Positions 25,477 to 36,106 are shown, counted from the stretch's first letter. The stretch is 64,000 nucleotides of DNA from Oceanobacter kriegii DSM 6294 (GCF_000422845.1 NZ_KE383932.1:124070-188069); one strand, 5' to 3'. Numbers and translations: made by a program. The notes: a model not told the origin generated them from the sequence alone.

Positions 25477-25957
25477 TGTCAGGTTCAAAAAACGAGAAAG
25501 TGAATTGGGTTGGCTGCTTTTACCTTATTGCGTCCATTGTTGCAGCAGCTTTGTTACGGGAGCTGTGTCTGGATCGCAATCTCCGTCTGATTCATGTCCT
25601 TCCGGTCGAATTTCCCTCGTGCGGAGGGCGGTTGCGAAGCTGGCCTGCGGCGGTTAAATTCACCGCCAATGTAGCCCTCTGGCAGTGAATGGCTCACTCT
25701 TGAATCACTTTCGTCGATGAACGTCGATTTCCTCTCAGATTCTCAGTTCATTCAGTTTGTTAGCGGTTACTTATCAGAAGAAAAAAATCTATTTGGCCGC
25801 TAACTGTCACTTTTCTTAAGAACTTACTTTAACTCTGCCCTGCATCGCTCGGTTGCTCCGAAGTATTTGTTTTTACTGCCTTTATCCGCTTTGTTGAAGG
25901 TTCCCCTAAGTGCTTGTGAAGTAAGGCAAATTTCGCCTCAGCCGCGGTGTCACGGGC
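25477..25957. other. Gene-free region upstream of the dcw promoter
   Basis: No convincing coding frame is present. An inverted repeat GTTAGCGG / CCGCTAAC (25759-25766 and 25797-25804) encloses a 30-base AT-rich loop, and a smaller GGCGGT / ACCGCC hairpin lies at 25649-25667. The region should contain the leftward promoter of the channel gene, which I could not place. RNase P RNA, which sits near mraZ in some relatives, was not recognised. Confidence 0.5.
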
Positions 25958-25986
25958 TTGCATTGGCATAGGGGTGTTTCTATAGT
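25958..25986 (+). promoter_or_regulatory. Sigma-70 promoter of the dcw cluster
   Basis: -35 TTGCAT and -10 TATAGT are separated by exactly 17 bases. Transcription would start about 25993, giving a leader of roughly 170 bases before mraZ. The MraZ boxes follow immediately, as expected for the autoregulated mraZ promoter. Confidence 0.7.
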
Positions 25987-26005
25987 GTCGAAAAGTGTCG
26001 GGTTG

Positions 26006-26030
26006 TGGGAAAAAAGTGGGAAAAGTGGGA
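26006..26030 (+). promoter_or_regulatory. MraZ operator boxes (three TGGGA repeats)
   Basis: TGGGA occurs at 26006-26010, 26017-26021 and 26026-26030, separated by A-rich spacers. E. coli MraZ binds direct TGGGN repeats with 5-base spacers next to its own promoter. Here the spacers are six and four bases, keeping the overall span while shifting the middle box by one. Confidence 0.72.
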
Positions 26031-26160
26031 ATTTAAGGGCAGATTGCCTGTCCTTCCTGTTACATGATTGCCACTCTTCTGCTCGGCGCCAGGGAATACA
26101 CAAAGGAATTCGTGTCGGTGATTTTATCCACGTACTCGGCAGCCTGACGGAGCCATAACC

Positions 26161-26616
26161 ATGTTCCGCGGCATGCACCACATCAATCTGGACGCCAAAG
26201 GCCGTCTGGCTATTCCTTCGAAAGTGAGGGAAGTGCTGGAGGGCTTTTCTGCGTCCGGGCTGGTGGTCACGGTGGATAGTCAGGATCGCTGTTTGATGGT
26301 GTATCCATTAAGTGAGTGGGAAGGCATTGAAGCGCTGTTGAACAAGCTGCCGACGCTGAATCCTGCACCCCGTCAGTTGAAGCGTTTGCTGCTGGGGTAT
26401 GCCACCGAATGTGAACCCGATGGCAGCGGCCGTATTTTGATCAGTGCCGCCTGTCGTGAATACGCCAACCTCAGCAAGGAATGTGTGCTGATGGGACAGG
26501 GCAACAAACTTGAATTGTGGGACAAGGCCAGCTGGGAGGCCCGTGAAGCGGAATACCTCAGCCAGCCGGTGTCACTCGAAGATTTACCAGACGACGTACA
26601 AGGTCTTTCTCTATGA
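26161..26616 (+). CDS. mraZ: Transcriptional regulator MraZ
   Basis: 151 residues with two AbrB-like repeats: [20 protein letters not shown], then a second copy ending with the [10 protein letters not shown] motif. MraZ represses the dcw operon through the TGGGN boxes upstream. It is the first gene of the division and cell-wall cluster and overlaps rsmH by four bases. Confidence 0.96.
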   Translation: MFRGMHHINLDAKGRLAIPSKVREVLEGFSASGLVVTVDSQDRCLMVYPLSEWEGIEALLNKLPTLNPAPRQLKRLLLGYATECEPDGSGRILISAACREYANLSKECVLMGQGNKLELWDKASWEAREAEYLSQPVSLEDLPDDVQGLSL

Positions 26617-27554
26617 GCCTGGCTGAACTGGCACACACCACTGTGCTGTTACATGAAACCGTTGACGGATGCCTGAACGACCCTTCCGGCATTTACGTTG
26701 ATGGCACCTTCGGGCGAGGTGGCCACAGTCGTTTGCTGTTGTCGAAGCTGGCGCCAGACGGTCGCCTGTTCGGCATCGACAAAGATCCGCGCGCCATTGA
26801 AACCGGCGAGCAACTGCACACCGAAGACAACCGCTTCGAGATCATTCGTGGCTCGTTTGCCGATATGAAAGCGGCGCTGGCCGAGCGCGGGATTACCAAA
26901 ATCAACGGCGTGCTGCTGGACCTGGGGGTTTCCTCACCACAGCTGGACGATGCCGAGCGTGGCTTCAGCTTTATGCGTGATGGCCCGCTGGACATGCGCA
27001 TGAATCCGGATGCCGGTTTGTCGGCTGCCGAGTGGGTGGCGACGACCGAAGAAAAAGAAATCGCCCGTGTACTGAAAGAGTACGGCGAAGAGCGGTTTGG
27101 CAAGCGCATGGCGCGCGCCATTGTTACTCAGCGTGCCCAGACGCCGATTGTGCGCACCCTGCAATTGGCCGAGCTGATCAAGGCGGCCAATCCAGCCTGG
27201 GAAAAACACAAGCACCCGGCGACCCGTGCGTTCCAGGCCATTCGTATTGCGGTGAACAACGAGCTGGGCGACCTCGAAACCATTCTGGATGACAGCGTCG
27301 ACATGCTGTTGCCGGGCGGTCGCTTGTCGGTCATCAGCTTCCACTCGCTGGAAGACCGCATGGTGAAACGTTTTATCCGGGCACAGGAAAAGGGCCGCGA
27401 ACTGCCACCGGGCTTGCCGGTGATGGAAGCCGACCTGGGTAAAACCATGAAGCGTGTGGGCAAGGCCATCATGCCGGGCGACGAAGAAGTTCAGCGGAAC
27501 AGTCGTGCTCGCAGTGCCGTATTGCGTGTGGCCGAGCGTTTGGCTGACGCATGA
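26613..27554 (+). CDS. rsmH: 16S rRNA m4C1402 methyltransferase RsmH
   Basis: 313 residues. The SAM-binding region is [16 protein letters not shown], followed by [20 protein letters not shown] and the C-terminal [13 protein letters not shown], all typical of RsmH (MraW). It N4-methylates C1402 of 16S rRNA. The ATG overlaps the mraZ stop and the stop overlaps ftsL, so the genes are translationally coupled. Confidence 0.97.
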   Translation: MSLAELAHTTVLLHETVDGCLNDPSGIYVDGTFGRGGHSRLLLSKLAPDGRLFGIDKDPRAIETGEQLHTEDNRFEIIRGSFADMKAALAERGITKINGVLLDLGVSSPQLDDAERGFSFMRDGPLDMRMNPDAGLSAAEWVATTEEKEIARVLKEYGEERFGKRMARAIVTQRAQTPIVRTLQLAELIKAANPAWEKHKHPATRAFQAIRIAVNNELGDLETILDDSVDMLLPGGRLSVISFHSLEDRMVKRFIRAQEKGRELPPGLPVMEADLGKTMKRVGKAIMPGDEEVQRNSRARSAVLRVAERLADA

Positions 27555-27805
27555 GCAAAAGCCTCTTTCTGGTCTGGTTTGCCGTGATTGTATCGGCGCT
27601 GGTTCAGGTGGGACTCAGCCATCAGCACCGTGATCGTGTGCAGATATGGCAAAAGCTGGAAAGTCGTCGGGATGCCCTGCAAGACGAGCAAACCCGACTG
27701 GTGCTGGAACTGGGCACCTTGACCAGTTACGGCCGCGTGGATCAGCGCGCCCGAACTGAACTCAACATGAAAGAACCTGTGGACATCAGGATTTTGAAAC
27801 CATGA
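27551..27805 (+). CDS. ftsL: Cell division protein FtsL
   Basis: 84 residues: short cytoplasmic start, one membrane helix ([20 protein letters not shown]) and a periplasmic leucine-zipper-like coiled coil ([14 protein letters not shown]). FtsL joins FtsB and FtsQ to activate FtsWI at the septum. Sequence conservation is weak, so position between rsmH and ftsI is part of the evidence. It overlaps both neighbours by four bases. Confidence 0.92.
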   Translation: MSKSLFLVWFAVIVSALVQVGLSHQHRDRVQIWQKLESRRDALQDEQTRLVLELGTLTSYGRVDQRARTELNMKEPVDIRILKP

Positions 27806-29520
27806 CCGAAGAACAGCAAATAGCAGCTCAGGGCATCGTGCGCTGGCGGTACCGCTTGGTACTGGCAGTCATGGGCCTGCTGCTGCTTGCGATTCTGGTG
27901 CGATTGGTGATGTTGCACACGGTCGATCAACCTTTCCTGTTTGAAGAAGGTGAAAAACGCACGGTTCGCACCCAGGTGGAACCGGCCCGTCGCGGCATGA
28001 TCACCGACCGCTTTGGTGAACCGCTGGCGGTCAGTACCGCCGTGGTCGATATCAGTATGAATCCGAAACTGTTCAATGCGGAGGATGCTGCCGTTCTGGC
28101 ACGCAGTCTTGGCTTGAACGCCGCCAAACTCAAACAACGCATTCAAAACGCCCAATCCCGCAATCGCGGGTTTTTGTATGTTGAGCGCCAGGTACAACCG
28201 CACCTGGCCGAACGGGTGAAGGATCTTGGTCTGACCGGCTTGCAGTTTGAACAGCGCTTCCGCCGTTATTATCCAGCCGCTGAAGTAACCGCTCATGTGG
28301 TCGGGCTGGTGAACATCGACAGCAACGGTCAGGAAGGGCTTGAACTGGCCTACAACGATTACCTGACCGGCAAGGGTGGTCGCCGCACGGTGGTCAAGGA
28401 TGGTTACGGCCGTCTGATCAAACAGGTGTCAGTCGACTCCGTGGCTGAGCCGGGCAATGACCTGCGCCTGACGCTGGACCTGCGCTTGCAGTATCTGGCC
28501 TACCGCGAATTGAAATCCGCAGTACAGCAGCACCGGGCGCATTCCGGCTCTGCTGTGATGCTGGACGCCAAAACCGGCGAAGTGTTGGCGCTGGTGAATC
28601 AGCCATCCTACAACCCCAACAACCGCGCTACGCTGAAAGCAGAAAACATGCGTAACCGCGCCATTGCCGATGTGATTGAGCCGGGCTCGACGGTCAAACC
28701 GTTCACCGTGGCAACCGCACTGGAGTCCGGTAAATACACCCCGGATACCATTGTTGATACCAATCCGGGTTATTTGCGTGTGGGTCGTAAGACCGTGCGT
28801 GACCATCGTAATTATGGCGACCTCGATGTTACCGGCGTGATCACCAAATCCAGTAACGTCGGCGTTACTCTGTTGTCGGCGGACGTTGGCGCAGAGGCGC
28901 TATGGCGCACCATGACCGCCGCTGGTTTGGGTCAGGCATCCGGTTTGGGCTTCCCGGGCGAGAGCGTCGGGGTGCTGCCTTTCCCGAGCGAGATGGACCC
29001 GCTGCGCCTGGCCACGCTTTCCTACGGTTACGGACTGGCGGTATCACCGTTGCAGCTGGCCCAGTCCTACACCGCCTTTACCCAACATGGCTGTCGTGAA
29101 GAAGCGACCCTGCTGATTACCGGAGCCGGTAAGGCACCGTGCCACCCGGTGATGTCGGCCAAAACCGCCAGTCAGATTCTGGCCATGCTGGAAACCGTGA
29201 TTTCGCCCGTGGGTACGGGTAAACGCGCCCATGTGGATGGCTATCGGGTGGGCGGTAAAACCGGTACGGCTCACAAGGTGGGTTCTGTGGGTTACGAAGA
29301 TGCCAACTACACCGCCGTGTTTGCTGGCGTAGCGCCTATTTCTGATCCGGATCTGGTGCTGGTTGTGGTGGTGGATGACCCGCAGGGGCAGGAATATTAC
29401 GGCGGCGAAGTGGCCGCACCGGTGTTTTCTCGCATCATGGGGCAGGCTCTGCGCTTGCGTCAGGTGGCACCGGATGACGAGAGCAGTGTGAAGTTACAGA
29501 TGGCGGGGGGACCAAAATGA
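27802..29520 (+). CDS. ftsI: Septal peptidoglycan transpeptidase FtsI (PBP3)
   Basis: 572 residues: a membrane anchor at about 15-37, the pedestal domain and a transpeptidase domain with all three active-site motifs. These are Ser296-x-x-Lys299 in PGSTVKPF, SSN at 350-352 and KTG at 486-488. It cross-links septal peptidoglycan together with FtsW. The start overlaps ftsL and the stop overlaps murE. Confidence 0.97.
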   Translation: MTEEQQIAAQGIVRWRYRLVLAVMGLLLLAILVRLVMLHTVDQPFLFEEGEKRTVRTQVEPARRGMITDRFGEPLAVSTAVVDISMNPKLFNAEDAAVLARSLGLNAAKLKQRIQNAQSRNRGFLYVERQVQPHLAERVKDLGLTGLQFEQRFRRYYPAAEVTAHVVGLVNIDSNGQEGLELAYNDYLTGKGGRRTVVKDGYGRLIKQVSVDSVAEPGNDLRLTLDLRLQYLAYRELKSAVQQHRAHSGSAVMLDAKTGEVLALVNQPSYNPNNRATLKAENMRNRAIADVIEPGSTVKPFTVATALESGKYTPDTIVDTNPGYLRVGRKTVRDHRNYGDLDVTGVITKSSNVGVTLLSADVGAEALWRTMTAAGLGQASGLGFPGESVGVLPFPSEMDPLRLATLSYGYGLAVSPLQLAQSYTAFTQHGCREEATLLITGAGKAPCHPVMSAKTASQILAMLETVISPVGTGKRAHVDGYRVGGKTGTAHKVGSVGYEDANYTAVFAGVAPISDPDLVLVVVVDDPQGQEYYGGEVAAPVFSRIMGQALRLRQVAPDDESSVKLQMAGGPK

Positions 29521-31067
29521 AACTCTCGCAGTTGATTCAGAACGACTTCTTTGTACCACCCGAGTGGGACCGCGAATTTGGTGACATTGCCACCGACAGT
29601 CGCGATGTGCAGTTGGGTGACTTGTTTATTGCCCGAGCGGGCAGTGCCGCTCATGGCGCCGAGTACATTCAGTCGGCAATTGAGCGGGGTGCCGCCGTTG
29701 TGCTGCAAGCGCCTGCCAATGACGAGCCCGGCCAGCCGCTGTTCCGCTGTGAATTCAACGCACAGGGAACTGCCGTGCCGGTGTTCCGGGTTGATGATCT
29801 GGCGGCCCGATTGCCACATTGGTTGCATCGTTGTTACGACGGCGTTGCCAATATGGCGGTTTTTGGCGTGACCGGAACCAACGGCAAAAGCTCCTGTGTC
29901 AGCTATCTGGCCCAGCTGTCGACGGCACTGAACAAACCCTGTGGCATGTTGGGAACGCTGGGCAATGGCTTGTGGCCACGACTGCAGCCCACCCGTAATA
30001 CCACGCCGGACTTGTCGGTGGTGTTGCGCACCTTGGATAACATTGGCCGTGCTGGTGCCGATCGTTCGGCCATGGAAGTGTCTTCCCATGGTCTGGATCA
30101 GGGACGTGTTTTCGGGCTGCGCTTCAGCGGCGTGATGATGACCAACCTGACGCAGGATCACCTCGATTACCACGGCACCATGGAGGCCTACTTCGAGGCC
30201 AAGAAAACCCTGTTGACCAACTACGACGCTAACATCGCGGTGGTGAACACCGACTGCGAATACGGCCGTCAGTTGTTTGCCGACAGCGAGCTTCCGGCTT
30301 TGCCGATGGGCTATGGCAGTCGGGCGGCGATGGAAGCCAATGGCTTGCTGCCAGACTTCCGTGATCGTTTGGTCAGCTACGAGATTACCGAATTCACCGG
30401 CTCCGGTATTCGGGCCAATATCGAAAGCCCCTGGGGCAATGCTGAGCTGGTATTGCCATTGCTGGGAGAGTTCAACCTGGCCAATGCGCTGGGTGCCATG
30501 ACCTTGCTGGCGTGCAGCGGAGAGTCGTTCTCTGAGTTGGTTGTTGCGGCCGCATCGCTGCAAGCCGTTGCCGGACGCATGGAAGTGTTTGTGCCTGCAG
30601 GTTCTGCTTACGGGCCGGTTGCGGTGGTGGATTACGCGCATACGCCTGACGCCATCGAAACCGTTCTGACATCGCTGCAACCGTGGCAGCGCCCGATCAA
30701 TCTGGTGTTTGGTTGTGGTGGTGACCGTGACCGTAGCAAGCGCCCGCTGATGATGACGGCGGCGATGAATCACGCCAATCGCATCTGGCTGACCGACGAC
30801 AATCCACGCAGTGAATCACCGGCGGCTATTTTTGCCGATGTGATGACGGCGGCAGGTGCCGACGCCTTTGGCATCGAACAGCAGCACGACCGCAAGGAGG
30901 CAATCGCCGATGCCCTGACGGTGTCGGCGGCGGAAGCGATTGTTGTGATCGCTGGCAAAGGCCATGAAGACTATCAGGAAATCAACGGCGAGCGTCGCCC
31001 ATACAGCGATATCGATGTACTGAAGTCGCTGGGTTATGTCCCTGTGGGAGGTCAGCATGCTGTTTGA
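29517..31067 (+). CDS. murE: UDP-MurNAc-tripeptide synthetase MurE (meso-DAP adding)
   Basis: 516 residues. The ATP loop is GTNGKSS (Lys about 124). The substrate motif DNPR, in LTDDNPRSESP, is the signature of meso-diaminopimelate-adding MurE, so the peptidoglycan is Gram-negative type. The end overlaps the murF start by 11 bases. Confidence 0.97.
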   Translation: MKLSQLIQNDFFVPPEWDREFGDIATDSRDVQLGDLFIARAGSAAHGAEYIQSAIERGAAVVLQAPANDEPGQPLFRCEFNAQGTAVPVFRVDDLAARLPHWLHRCYDGVANMAVFGVTGTNGKSSCVSYLAQLSTALNKPCGMLGTLGNGLWPRLQPTRNTTPDLSVVLRTLDNIGRAGADRSAMEVSSHGLDQGRVFGLRFSGVMMTNLTQDHLDYHGTMEAYFEAKKTLLTNYDANIAVVNTDCEYGRQLFADSELPALPMGYGSRAAMEANGLLPDFRDRLVSYEITEFTGSGIRANIESPWGNAELVLPLLGEFNLANALGAMTLLACSGESFSELVVAAASLQAVAGRMEVFVPAGSAYGPVAVVDYAHTPDAIETVLTSLQPWQRPINLVFGCGGDRDRSKRPLMMTAAMNHANRIWLTDDNPRSESPAAIFADVMTAAGADAFGIEQQHDRKEAIADALTVSAAEAIVVIAGKGHEDYQEINGERRPYSDIDVLKSLGYVPVGGQHAV

Positions 31068-32445
31068 TTTTACGCTGGCTGAGCTGGCTCAACAGCTGGG
31101 TGTGGATGTACCGCCGCAGTCTTGCCTGACGGCTAAGTCAGCCGCAGAGATTGTCTTTCGCGACGTATCAACAGACACCCGTTCGATCAAGGCGGGCGAT
31201 CTGTTTGTGGCACTGAAAGGTGCCAATTTCAATGGCAATAAATTTGCCGCCCAGGCGCTGGCGTCTGGTGCGGCGGCGGTGCTGTTGGATGAAGCGCCAG
31301 CTGAACCGCTCGGTGGTCCTTACCTGCTGTGTGAAAACGCTCAGGATGCCTATGGCGATATTGCCGGTTGGCAGCGTGATGCGTTCGTAGGCCCGGTGGT
31401 TGCGATGACGGGCAGTGCAGGTAAAACCACCACCAAGCAGTTGATGGCCAGTGTGTTGTCCGAGCAGTTCAATACCTGGATGACCCAAGGCAATTTGAAC
31501 AACCACATTGGCGCCCCGAAAACCTTGCTGGCACTGACGCCTGAACACACCGCTGCTGTGGTCGAGCTGGGTGCCAGTGGTTTGCAGGAAATTGCCTACA
31601 CGGCAAAATGGGTGAAACCTGCGGTTGGTATTATTACCAATGCCAGCGAGGCCCACCTGGAAGGGTTTGGCTCGTTGCAGGGCATCGTGCAAACCAAAGG
31701 CGAATTGATCGATTTCACTTCAGACGCAGGCACTGTGGTGCTGAATGCCGACGATGCGGCGTTCGATACCTGGCGTCAGCGCGCTGGCGACCGTCGTGTT
31801 GTCAGCTTCGGATTTTCCGACTCAGCCGATGTATCCGCCCGTGACATTGAACTGTCGGTGGCGGGCAGTCGTTTCGTGCTGATCGATCGTCACACCTCAT
31901 TCAATCAGAGTGTTCGGTTGGCATTTCCCGGCAAGCACAACATTGCCAATGCCTTGGCCGTGTATGCGGCAGCGCGTGCGGTCGGTATGGACAGTGAGTC
32001 CATCGTCGCCGGTTTGCAGGCTGCGACGCCGGTATCCGGTCGAATGAAAACCGTCGCCGGGCCACGCGGCATCACCGTATTGGATGACAGCTACAATGCT
32101 AACCCGGCGTCGATTCGGGCGGCGATTGATGTGCTGTCGCTGGCCGCTGACAGCTGGTTGGTATTGGGAGACATGGCAGAACTCGGCGAGGAAGCCGGGA
32201 CCGCGCACAGCGACCTCGGTCGCTATGCCAAACAACAGGGAATAGGACATTTGCTCGCCACAGGTGAATTGAGCAAACGCACCGTAGCGTCGTTCGGAGA
32301 CAACGGACTATGGCTGGCTGACCGTGATGCGGTGGCCGACTACATAAAACAACAGGCCCCGGATCACGCCGTCGTGCTGGTCAAGGGGTCGCGCAGCGCC
32401 GGTATGGAACAGGTTGTCCGGGCGCTGGATATTGCGGGGGAATAA
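31057..32445 (+). CDS. murF: UDP-MurNAc-pentapeptide synthetase MurF
   Basis: 462 residues from the ATG at 31057, chosen because GGGAGG stands seven bases upstream; the frame is open to 31036. The ATP loop is GSAGKTTTKQ (Lys about 123) and YNANPASIRAA is the conserved C-terminal domain segment. It adds D-Ala-D-Ala to the tripeptide made by MurE. Confidence 0.97.
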   Translation: MLFDFTLAELAQQLGVDVPPQSCLTAKSAAEIVFRDVSTDTRSIKAGDLFVALKGANFNGNKFAAQALASGAAAVLLDEAPAEPLGGPYLLCENAQDAYGDIAGWQRDAFVGPVVAMTGSAGKTTTKQLMASVLSEQFNTWMTQGNLNNHIGAPKTLLALTPEHTAAVVELGASGLQEIAYTAKWVKPAVGIITNASEAHLEGFGSLQGIVQTKGELIDFTSDAGTVVLNADDAAFDTWRQRAGDRRVVSFGFSDSADVSARDIELSVAGSRFVLIDRHTSFNQSVRLAFPGKHNIANALAVYAAARAVGMDSESIVAGLQAATPVSGRMKTVAGPRGITVLDDSYNANPASIRAAIDVLSLAADSWLVLGDMAELGEEAGTAHSDLGRYAKQQGIGHLLATGELSKRTVASFGDNGLWLADRDAVADYIKQQAPDHAVVLVKGSRSAGMEQVVRALDIAGE

Positions 32446-32448
32446 TCA

Positions 32449-33531
32449 ATGTTGGTTTGGTTGGGCGAGTGGCTTGCCCAGTTGCATTCAGGGTTTGGTG
32501 TGGTCAGCTATTTGTCGCTGCGCGCCATTTTTGCCGTTATCACAGCGTTGCTGGTCGCGCTGGTGATGGGGCCTTTTGTGATTCGCAAATTGCGCGAATA
32601 CCAGATTGGTCAGGCGATTCGTGAGGTTGGCCCGAAATCCCATTTGAGCAAAGCCGGTACGCCAACCATGGGTGGTGTACTGATTTTGCTGTCGATCGCC
32701 ATCAGCACCTTGCTGTGGGGTGATCTGGAAAACCGTTACGTCTGGGTTGTGCTGCTGTTGACGCTGCTGTTTGGTGCCATCGGCTGGGTGGACGACTACC
32801 GCAAGGTGGTCGAGAAAAACTCCCGTGGTCTGCCGGGTCGTTGGAAGTACTTCTGGCAGTCGGTATTTGGTCTGGGTGCTGCGGCGTTTCTGTATTACAC
32901 CGCCCAGTCTCCGGCTGAAACCCAGTTTGTGGTGCCGTTCTTCAAAGACGTAATGCCGCAATTGGGCGTGCTGTTTATCGTGCTGAGCTACTTCGTGATT
33001 GTTGGCTCCAGTAACGCGGTGAATCTTACCGATGGCCTCGATGGTCTGGCGATCATGCCAACCGTGATGGTCAGTGCCGCTTTGGGCGTTTGTGCCTACC
33101 TGGCCGGTAACTTCAATTATGCCAACTACCTGCACATTCCGTTTATTCCAGGTTCTGGCGAGTTGGTGGTGTTCTGCGCTGCGATCGTTGGTGCCGGTAT
33201 TGGTTTCCTGTGGTTCAACACCTATCCGGCGCAAGTATTTATGGGCGATGTGGGCTCGCTTGCACTGGGGGCGGCGTTGGGCATCGTTGCCGTGATTGTG
33301 CGTATGGAAGTGGTGCTGTTCATCATGGGCGGCATTTTTGTGGCAGAGACCCTGTCGGTGATCCTGCAGGTGGCGTCGTTCAAGCTCACCGGCAAGCGTA
33401 TTTTCCGTATGGCACCGCTGCATCACCACTTTGAACTGAAAGGTTGGCCGGAGCCGCGCGTGATCGTGCGTTTCTGGATCGTCACAATTTTGTTGGTACT
33501 GGCCGGTCTGGCCACACTGAAGATTCGTTAA
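32449..33531 (+). CDS. mraY: Phospho-MurNAc-pentapeptide translocase MraY
   Basis: 360 residues, polytopic with about ten membrane helices. Conserved segments are [20 protein letters not shown] (catalytic Asp pair) and [11 protein letters not shown], and the C-terminal [13 protein letters not shown]. It makes lipid I from UDP-MurNAc-pentapeptide and undecaprenyl phosphate. Confidence 0.98.
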   Translation: MLVWLGEWLAQLHSGFGVVSYLSLRAIFAVITALLVALVMGPFVIRKLREYQIGQAIREVGPKSHLSKAGTPTMGGVLILLSIAISTLLWGDLENRYVWVVLLLTLLFGAIGWVDDYRKVVEKNSRGLPGRWKYFWQSVFGLGAAAFLYYTAQSPAETQFVVPFFKDVMPQLGVLFIVLSYFVIVGSSNAVNLTDGLDGLAIMPTVMVSAALGVCAYLAGNFNYANYLHIPFIPGSGELVVFCAAIVGAGIGFLWFNTYPAQVFMGDVGSLALGAALGIVAVIVRMEVVLFIMGGIFVAETLSVILQVASFKLTGKRIFRMAPLHHHFELKGWPEPRVIVRFWIVTILLVLAGLATLKIR

Positions 33532-33567
33532 GGACCCGTAAGGGAATCCGGGCTAAGGAGCATCGGC

Positions 33568-34941
33568 ATGACGCTGGCACAAAAAGACATCAAGCGCATG
33601 ATTGTTGGGCTGGGGGTATCCGGTTCGGCAACGGCACGCTTTTGTCAGCGCATGGGCTGGAATTTCGACCTCTGTGACAGCCGTGAAGGCCTGGCTAACG
33701 CGGACGCGATCCGTCAGCAATTTCCGGATGCCCGTTTGACGCTGGGGCCATTGGACGGTGAGTTGTTCTGCAACTACCACCAGTTGATCGTCAGCCCGGG
33801 CGTGGCGCTGGCGGAGCCGGCCATTCAGCACGCGCTGGGCAATCAGGTCGAAGTCGTTGGTGATGTGGAATTATTCGCCCGCGGCATTCTTGCGCCAGTG
33901 GTTGCCATTACCGGCTCCAACGGCAAAAGCACAGTGACCACCCTGGTTCGCGACATGCTGGTCGATGCCGGTTTACGTGCCGAAATGGGCGGCAACATTG
34001 GTGTGCCAGTACTCGATTTGCTGGAAGACGGTGCGGCCGACGAAGCCGATGTGTTTGTGCTGGAGTTATCGAGCTTCCAGCTGGAAACCACAACCAGTCT
34101 GAAACCGCGTGCAGCCACCATTCTTAACATCAGTGAAGACCACATGGACCGCTATAAGGGGCTGGCTGATTACTGCCTGGCCAAGCAGCGGGTCTATCGC
34201 GGTGCTCATGTTGCTGTGGTTAATCGGGATGATGACCTGACGCTACCAGAAGATGAAATCAGCGCCGAAACCGGCTTCACGCTGGGCGAACCACAAAGCG
34301 ACGATTTTGGTTTGCAGGCAGGTGAGTTGAACGGTGTTGCCGGTGAGTGGATTGTTCGCGCCGGACTGAAGCTGATTCACAGCAGTGAAATGAAAGTGCG
34401 CGGTCGTCACAATTTGGCCAATGCCATGGCCGCACTGGCGCTGGTCGAAACGCTGGGCGTCAGCCCGGCCAAGGCGTGCCAGACACTGAAATCCTTCGGC
34501 GGCCTGGAGCATCGTTGCCAGTGGGTCGGTGACGCTGAAGGCATCGGCTACTTCAACGACTCCAAGGGCACCAATGTCGGTGCAACGCTGGCAGCCATTG
34601 ACGGTTTGGCACAGACGCCAGCCAATATCTGGCTGCTCGCCGGTGGTGAAGGCAAGGGGCAGGATTTCAGCCCGTTGCAGGATGCCTGCTCTGCTGCGGT
34701 AAAGGGCGTGGCTTGCTTTGGCAAAGACGCTCCACGGTTACAGCAAACGCTGGCTGACGTGGCTAAAACCGCGTCGTTTGAGACCATGGATCAGGCGTTT
34801 GCCTGGGTTCAGCAACACGCCGAATCCGGCGATATTGTGTTGCTGTCGCCAGCCTGTGCCAGTCTGGATCAATTCCGTAACTACCACGTTCGCGGTGAGC
34901 ATTTCTGCTCGCTGGTCGGGGAGGTGCTGAATGGCGGCTAA
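33568..34941 (+). CDS. murD: UDP-MurNAc-L-alanine:D-glutamate ligase MurD
   Basis: 457 residues. The N-terminal Rossmann-like UDP-binding domain (MIVGLGVSGSATA) is followed by the ATP loop TGSNGKST (Lys about 120) and the C-terminal ligase domain with NDSKGTNVGAT. AAGGAGCATCGGC precedes the ATG. The end overlaps ftsW by 11 bases. Confidence 0.97.
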   Translation: MTLAQKDIKRMIVGLGVSGSATARFCQRMGWNFDLCDSREGLANADAIRQQFPDARLTLGPLDGELFCNYHQLIVSPGVALAEPAIQHALGNQVEVVGDVELFARGILAPVVAITGSNGKSTVTTLVRDMLVDAGLRAEMGGNIGVPVLDLLEDGAADEADVFVLELSSFQLETTTSLKPRAATILNISEDHMDRYKGLADYCLAKQRVYRGAHVAVVNRDDDLTLPEDEISAETGFTLGEPQSDDFGLQAGELNGVAGEWIVRAGLKLIHSSEMKVRGRHNLANAMAALALVETLGVSPAKACQTLKSFGGLEHRCQWVGDAEGIGYFNDSKGTNVGATLAAIDGLAQTPANIWLLAGGEGKGQDFSPLQDACSAAVKGVACFGKDAPRLQQTLADVAKTASFETMDQAFAWVQQHAESGDIVLLSPACASLDQFRNYHVRGEHFCSLVGEVLNGG

Positions 34942-36106
34942 CTGGCTGACGCGTTTGCAATGGCAAACACGCGATGCCCACTTCTTGCCCTGGCTGATTC
35001 TGATGTTGCTGGGCTGGATGATGGTGGCGTCGGCGTCGACCGGTATCGCTGAAAAGCTGACGGGCAACACCTTCTACTTCACCATTCGCCACGGTATCTA
35101 TCTGCTGTTAGGCGCTATGGCTATGCTGGGGGCCAGCTGTGTGCCACTGCAACGCTGGCGCAAGTTGGAAGTCCCGATGTTGGCGATTGCTGGGCTGGGA
35201 CTGGTGCTGGTGTTGATTCCCGGTGTCGGTCACGAGGTGAACGGCAGCCGACGTTGGCTGAACTTTGTGGTGATCAAGGTGCAAGCGTCGGAGTTGGCCA
35301 AGGTCGCTGCGGTGTTTTACGTCGCCGGGTATTTGCTGCGCCGCCTGCCAGAAGTGCGAGAGAGCTTCTGGGGTTTTGTGAAACCCTTGTTCATTTTGAT
35401 GGCAATGGTGTTCCTGCTGCTTATGGAGCCTGACTTTGGTGCCGCCGTCGTGGTGCTGGGAGCGGCGATGATTCAGCTGTTTTTGGGCGGCGTTAAAGCT
35501 GGCCAGTATTTTTTGCTGATCATCGGTGCAGTAGTGCTGTCGGTGATTGCGGTGACTTCGGAAGAATGGCGCGTCGCCCGTTTGATGGCTTACCTCGATC
35601 CCTGGGCACCTGAACACGTGTACGGTACGGGCTATCAGCTAACCCAGTCGCTGATCGCTTTTGGTCGTGGTGACTGGTTTGGTGTGGGGCTGGGCGAAAG
35701 CATTCAGAAGCTGTTTTACCTGCCGGAAGCGCACACCGATTTTGTGTTTGCCATCTGGGCGGAAGAAACCGGTTTATTTGGCGGCGTTGTTGCCATTGGC
35801 ATGTTGACCTGGCTGCTGTACCGCATCTGGCAAACGGTGTGGATTGCGCAGCGCAACGGGCATTTGTACGGCGCCTACATCGCCACTGGTATTGGCTCGA
35901 TTCTGGCGCTGCAAATGGCCATTAACCTCGGCGTAAATACCGGGTTATTGCCGACCAAGGGTTTGACGCTGCCGTTTTTCAGTTACGGCGGCAGTAGCTT
36001 ATTACTGGCCTGCGTGATGGTGGGCATTGTGATGCGGGTTCGCCATGAGTGCCTGAACCCGGAAAACGAAGAATCTTCCGCTCAAGATGAGGCGGCAACT
36101 GCATGA
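34931..36106 (+). CDS. ftsW: Septal peptidoglycan polymerase FtsW
   Basis: 391 residues with ten predicted membrane helices, SEDS family. Visible signatures are GSRRWLNFVVIKVQASELAK, LLMEPDFGAAVV, PEAHTDFVFAIWAEE and the C-terminal LPFFSYGGSSLL. It polymerises septal glycan from lipid II in a complex with FtsI. Confidence 0.97.
   Translation: MAANWLTRLQWQTRDAHFLPWLILMLLGWMMVASASTGIAEKLTGNTFYFTIRHGIYLLLGAMAMLGASCVPLQRWRKLEVPMLAIAGLGLVLVLIPGVGHEVNGSRRWLNFVVIKVQASELAKVAAVFYVAGYLLRRLPEVRESFWGFVKPLFILMAMVFLLLMEPDFGAAVVVLGAAMIQLFLGGVKAGQYFLLIIGAVVLSVIAVTSEEWRVARLMAYLDPWAPEHVYGTGYQLTQSLIAFGRGDWFGVGLGESIQKLFYLPEAHTDFVFAIWAEETGLFGGVVAIGMLTWLLYRIWQTVWIAQRNGHLYGAYIATGIGSILALQMAINLGVNTGLLPTKGLTLPFFSYGGSSLLLACVMVGIVMRVRHECLNPENEESSAQDEAATA

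Noticed and set aside
25477-25957. RNase P RNA or another structured RNA upstream of mraZ
   Set aside because: No conserved RNase P core was recognised; only two small inverted repeats are visible.
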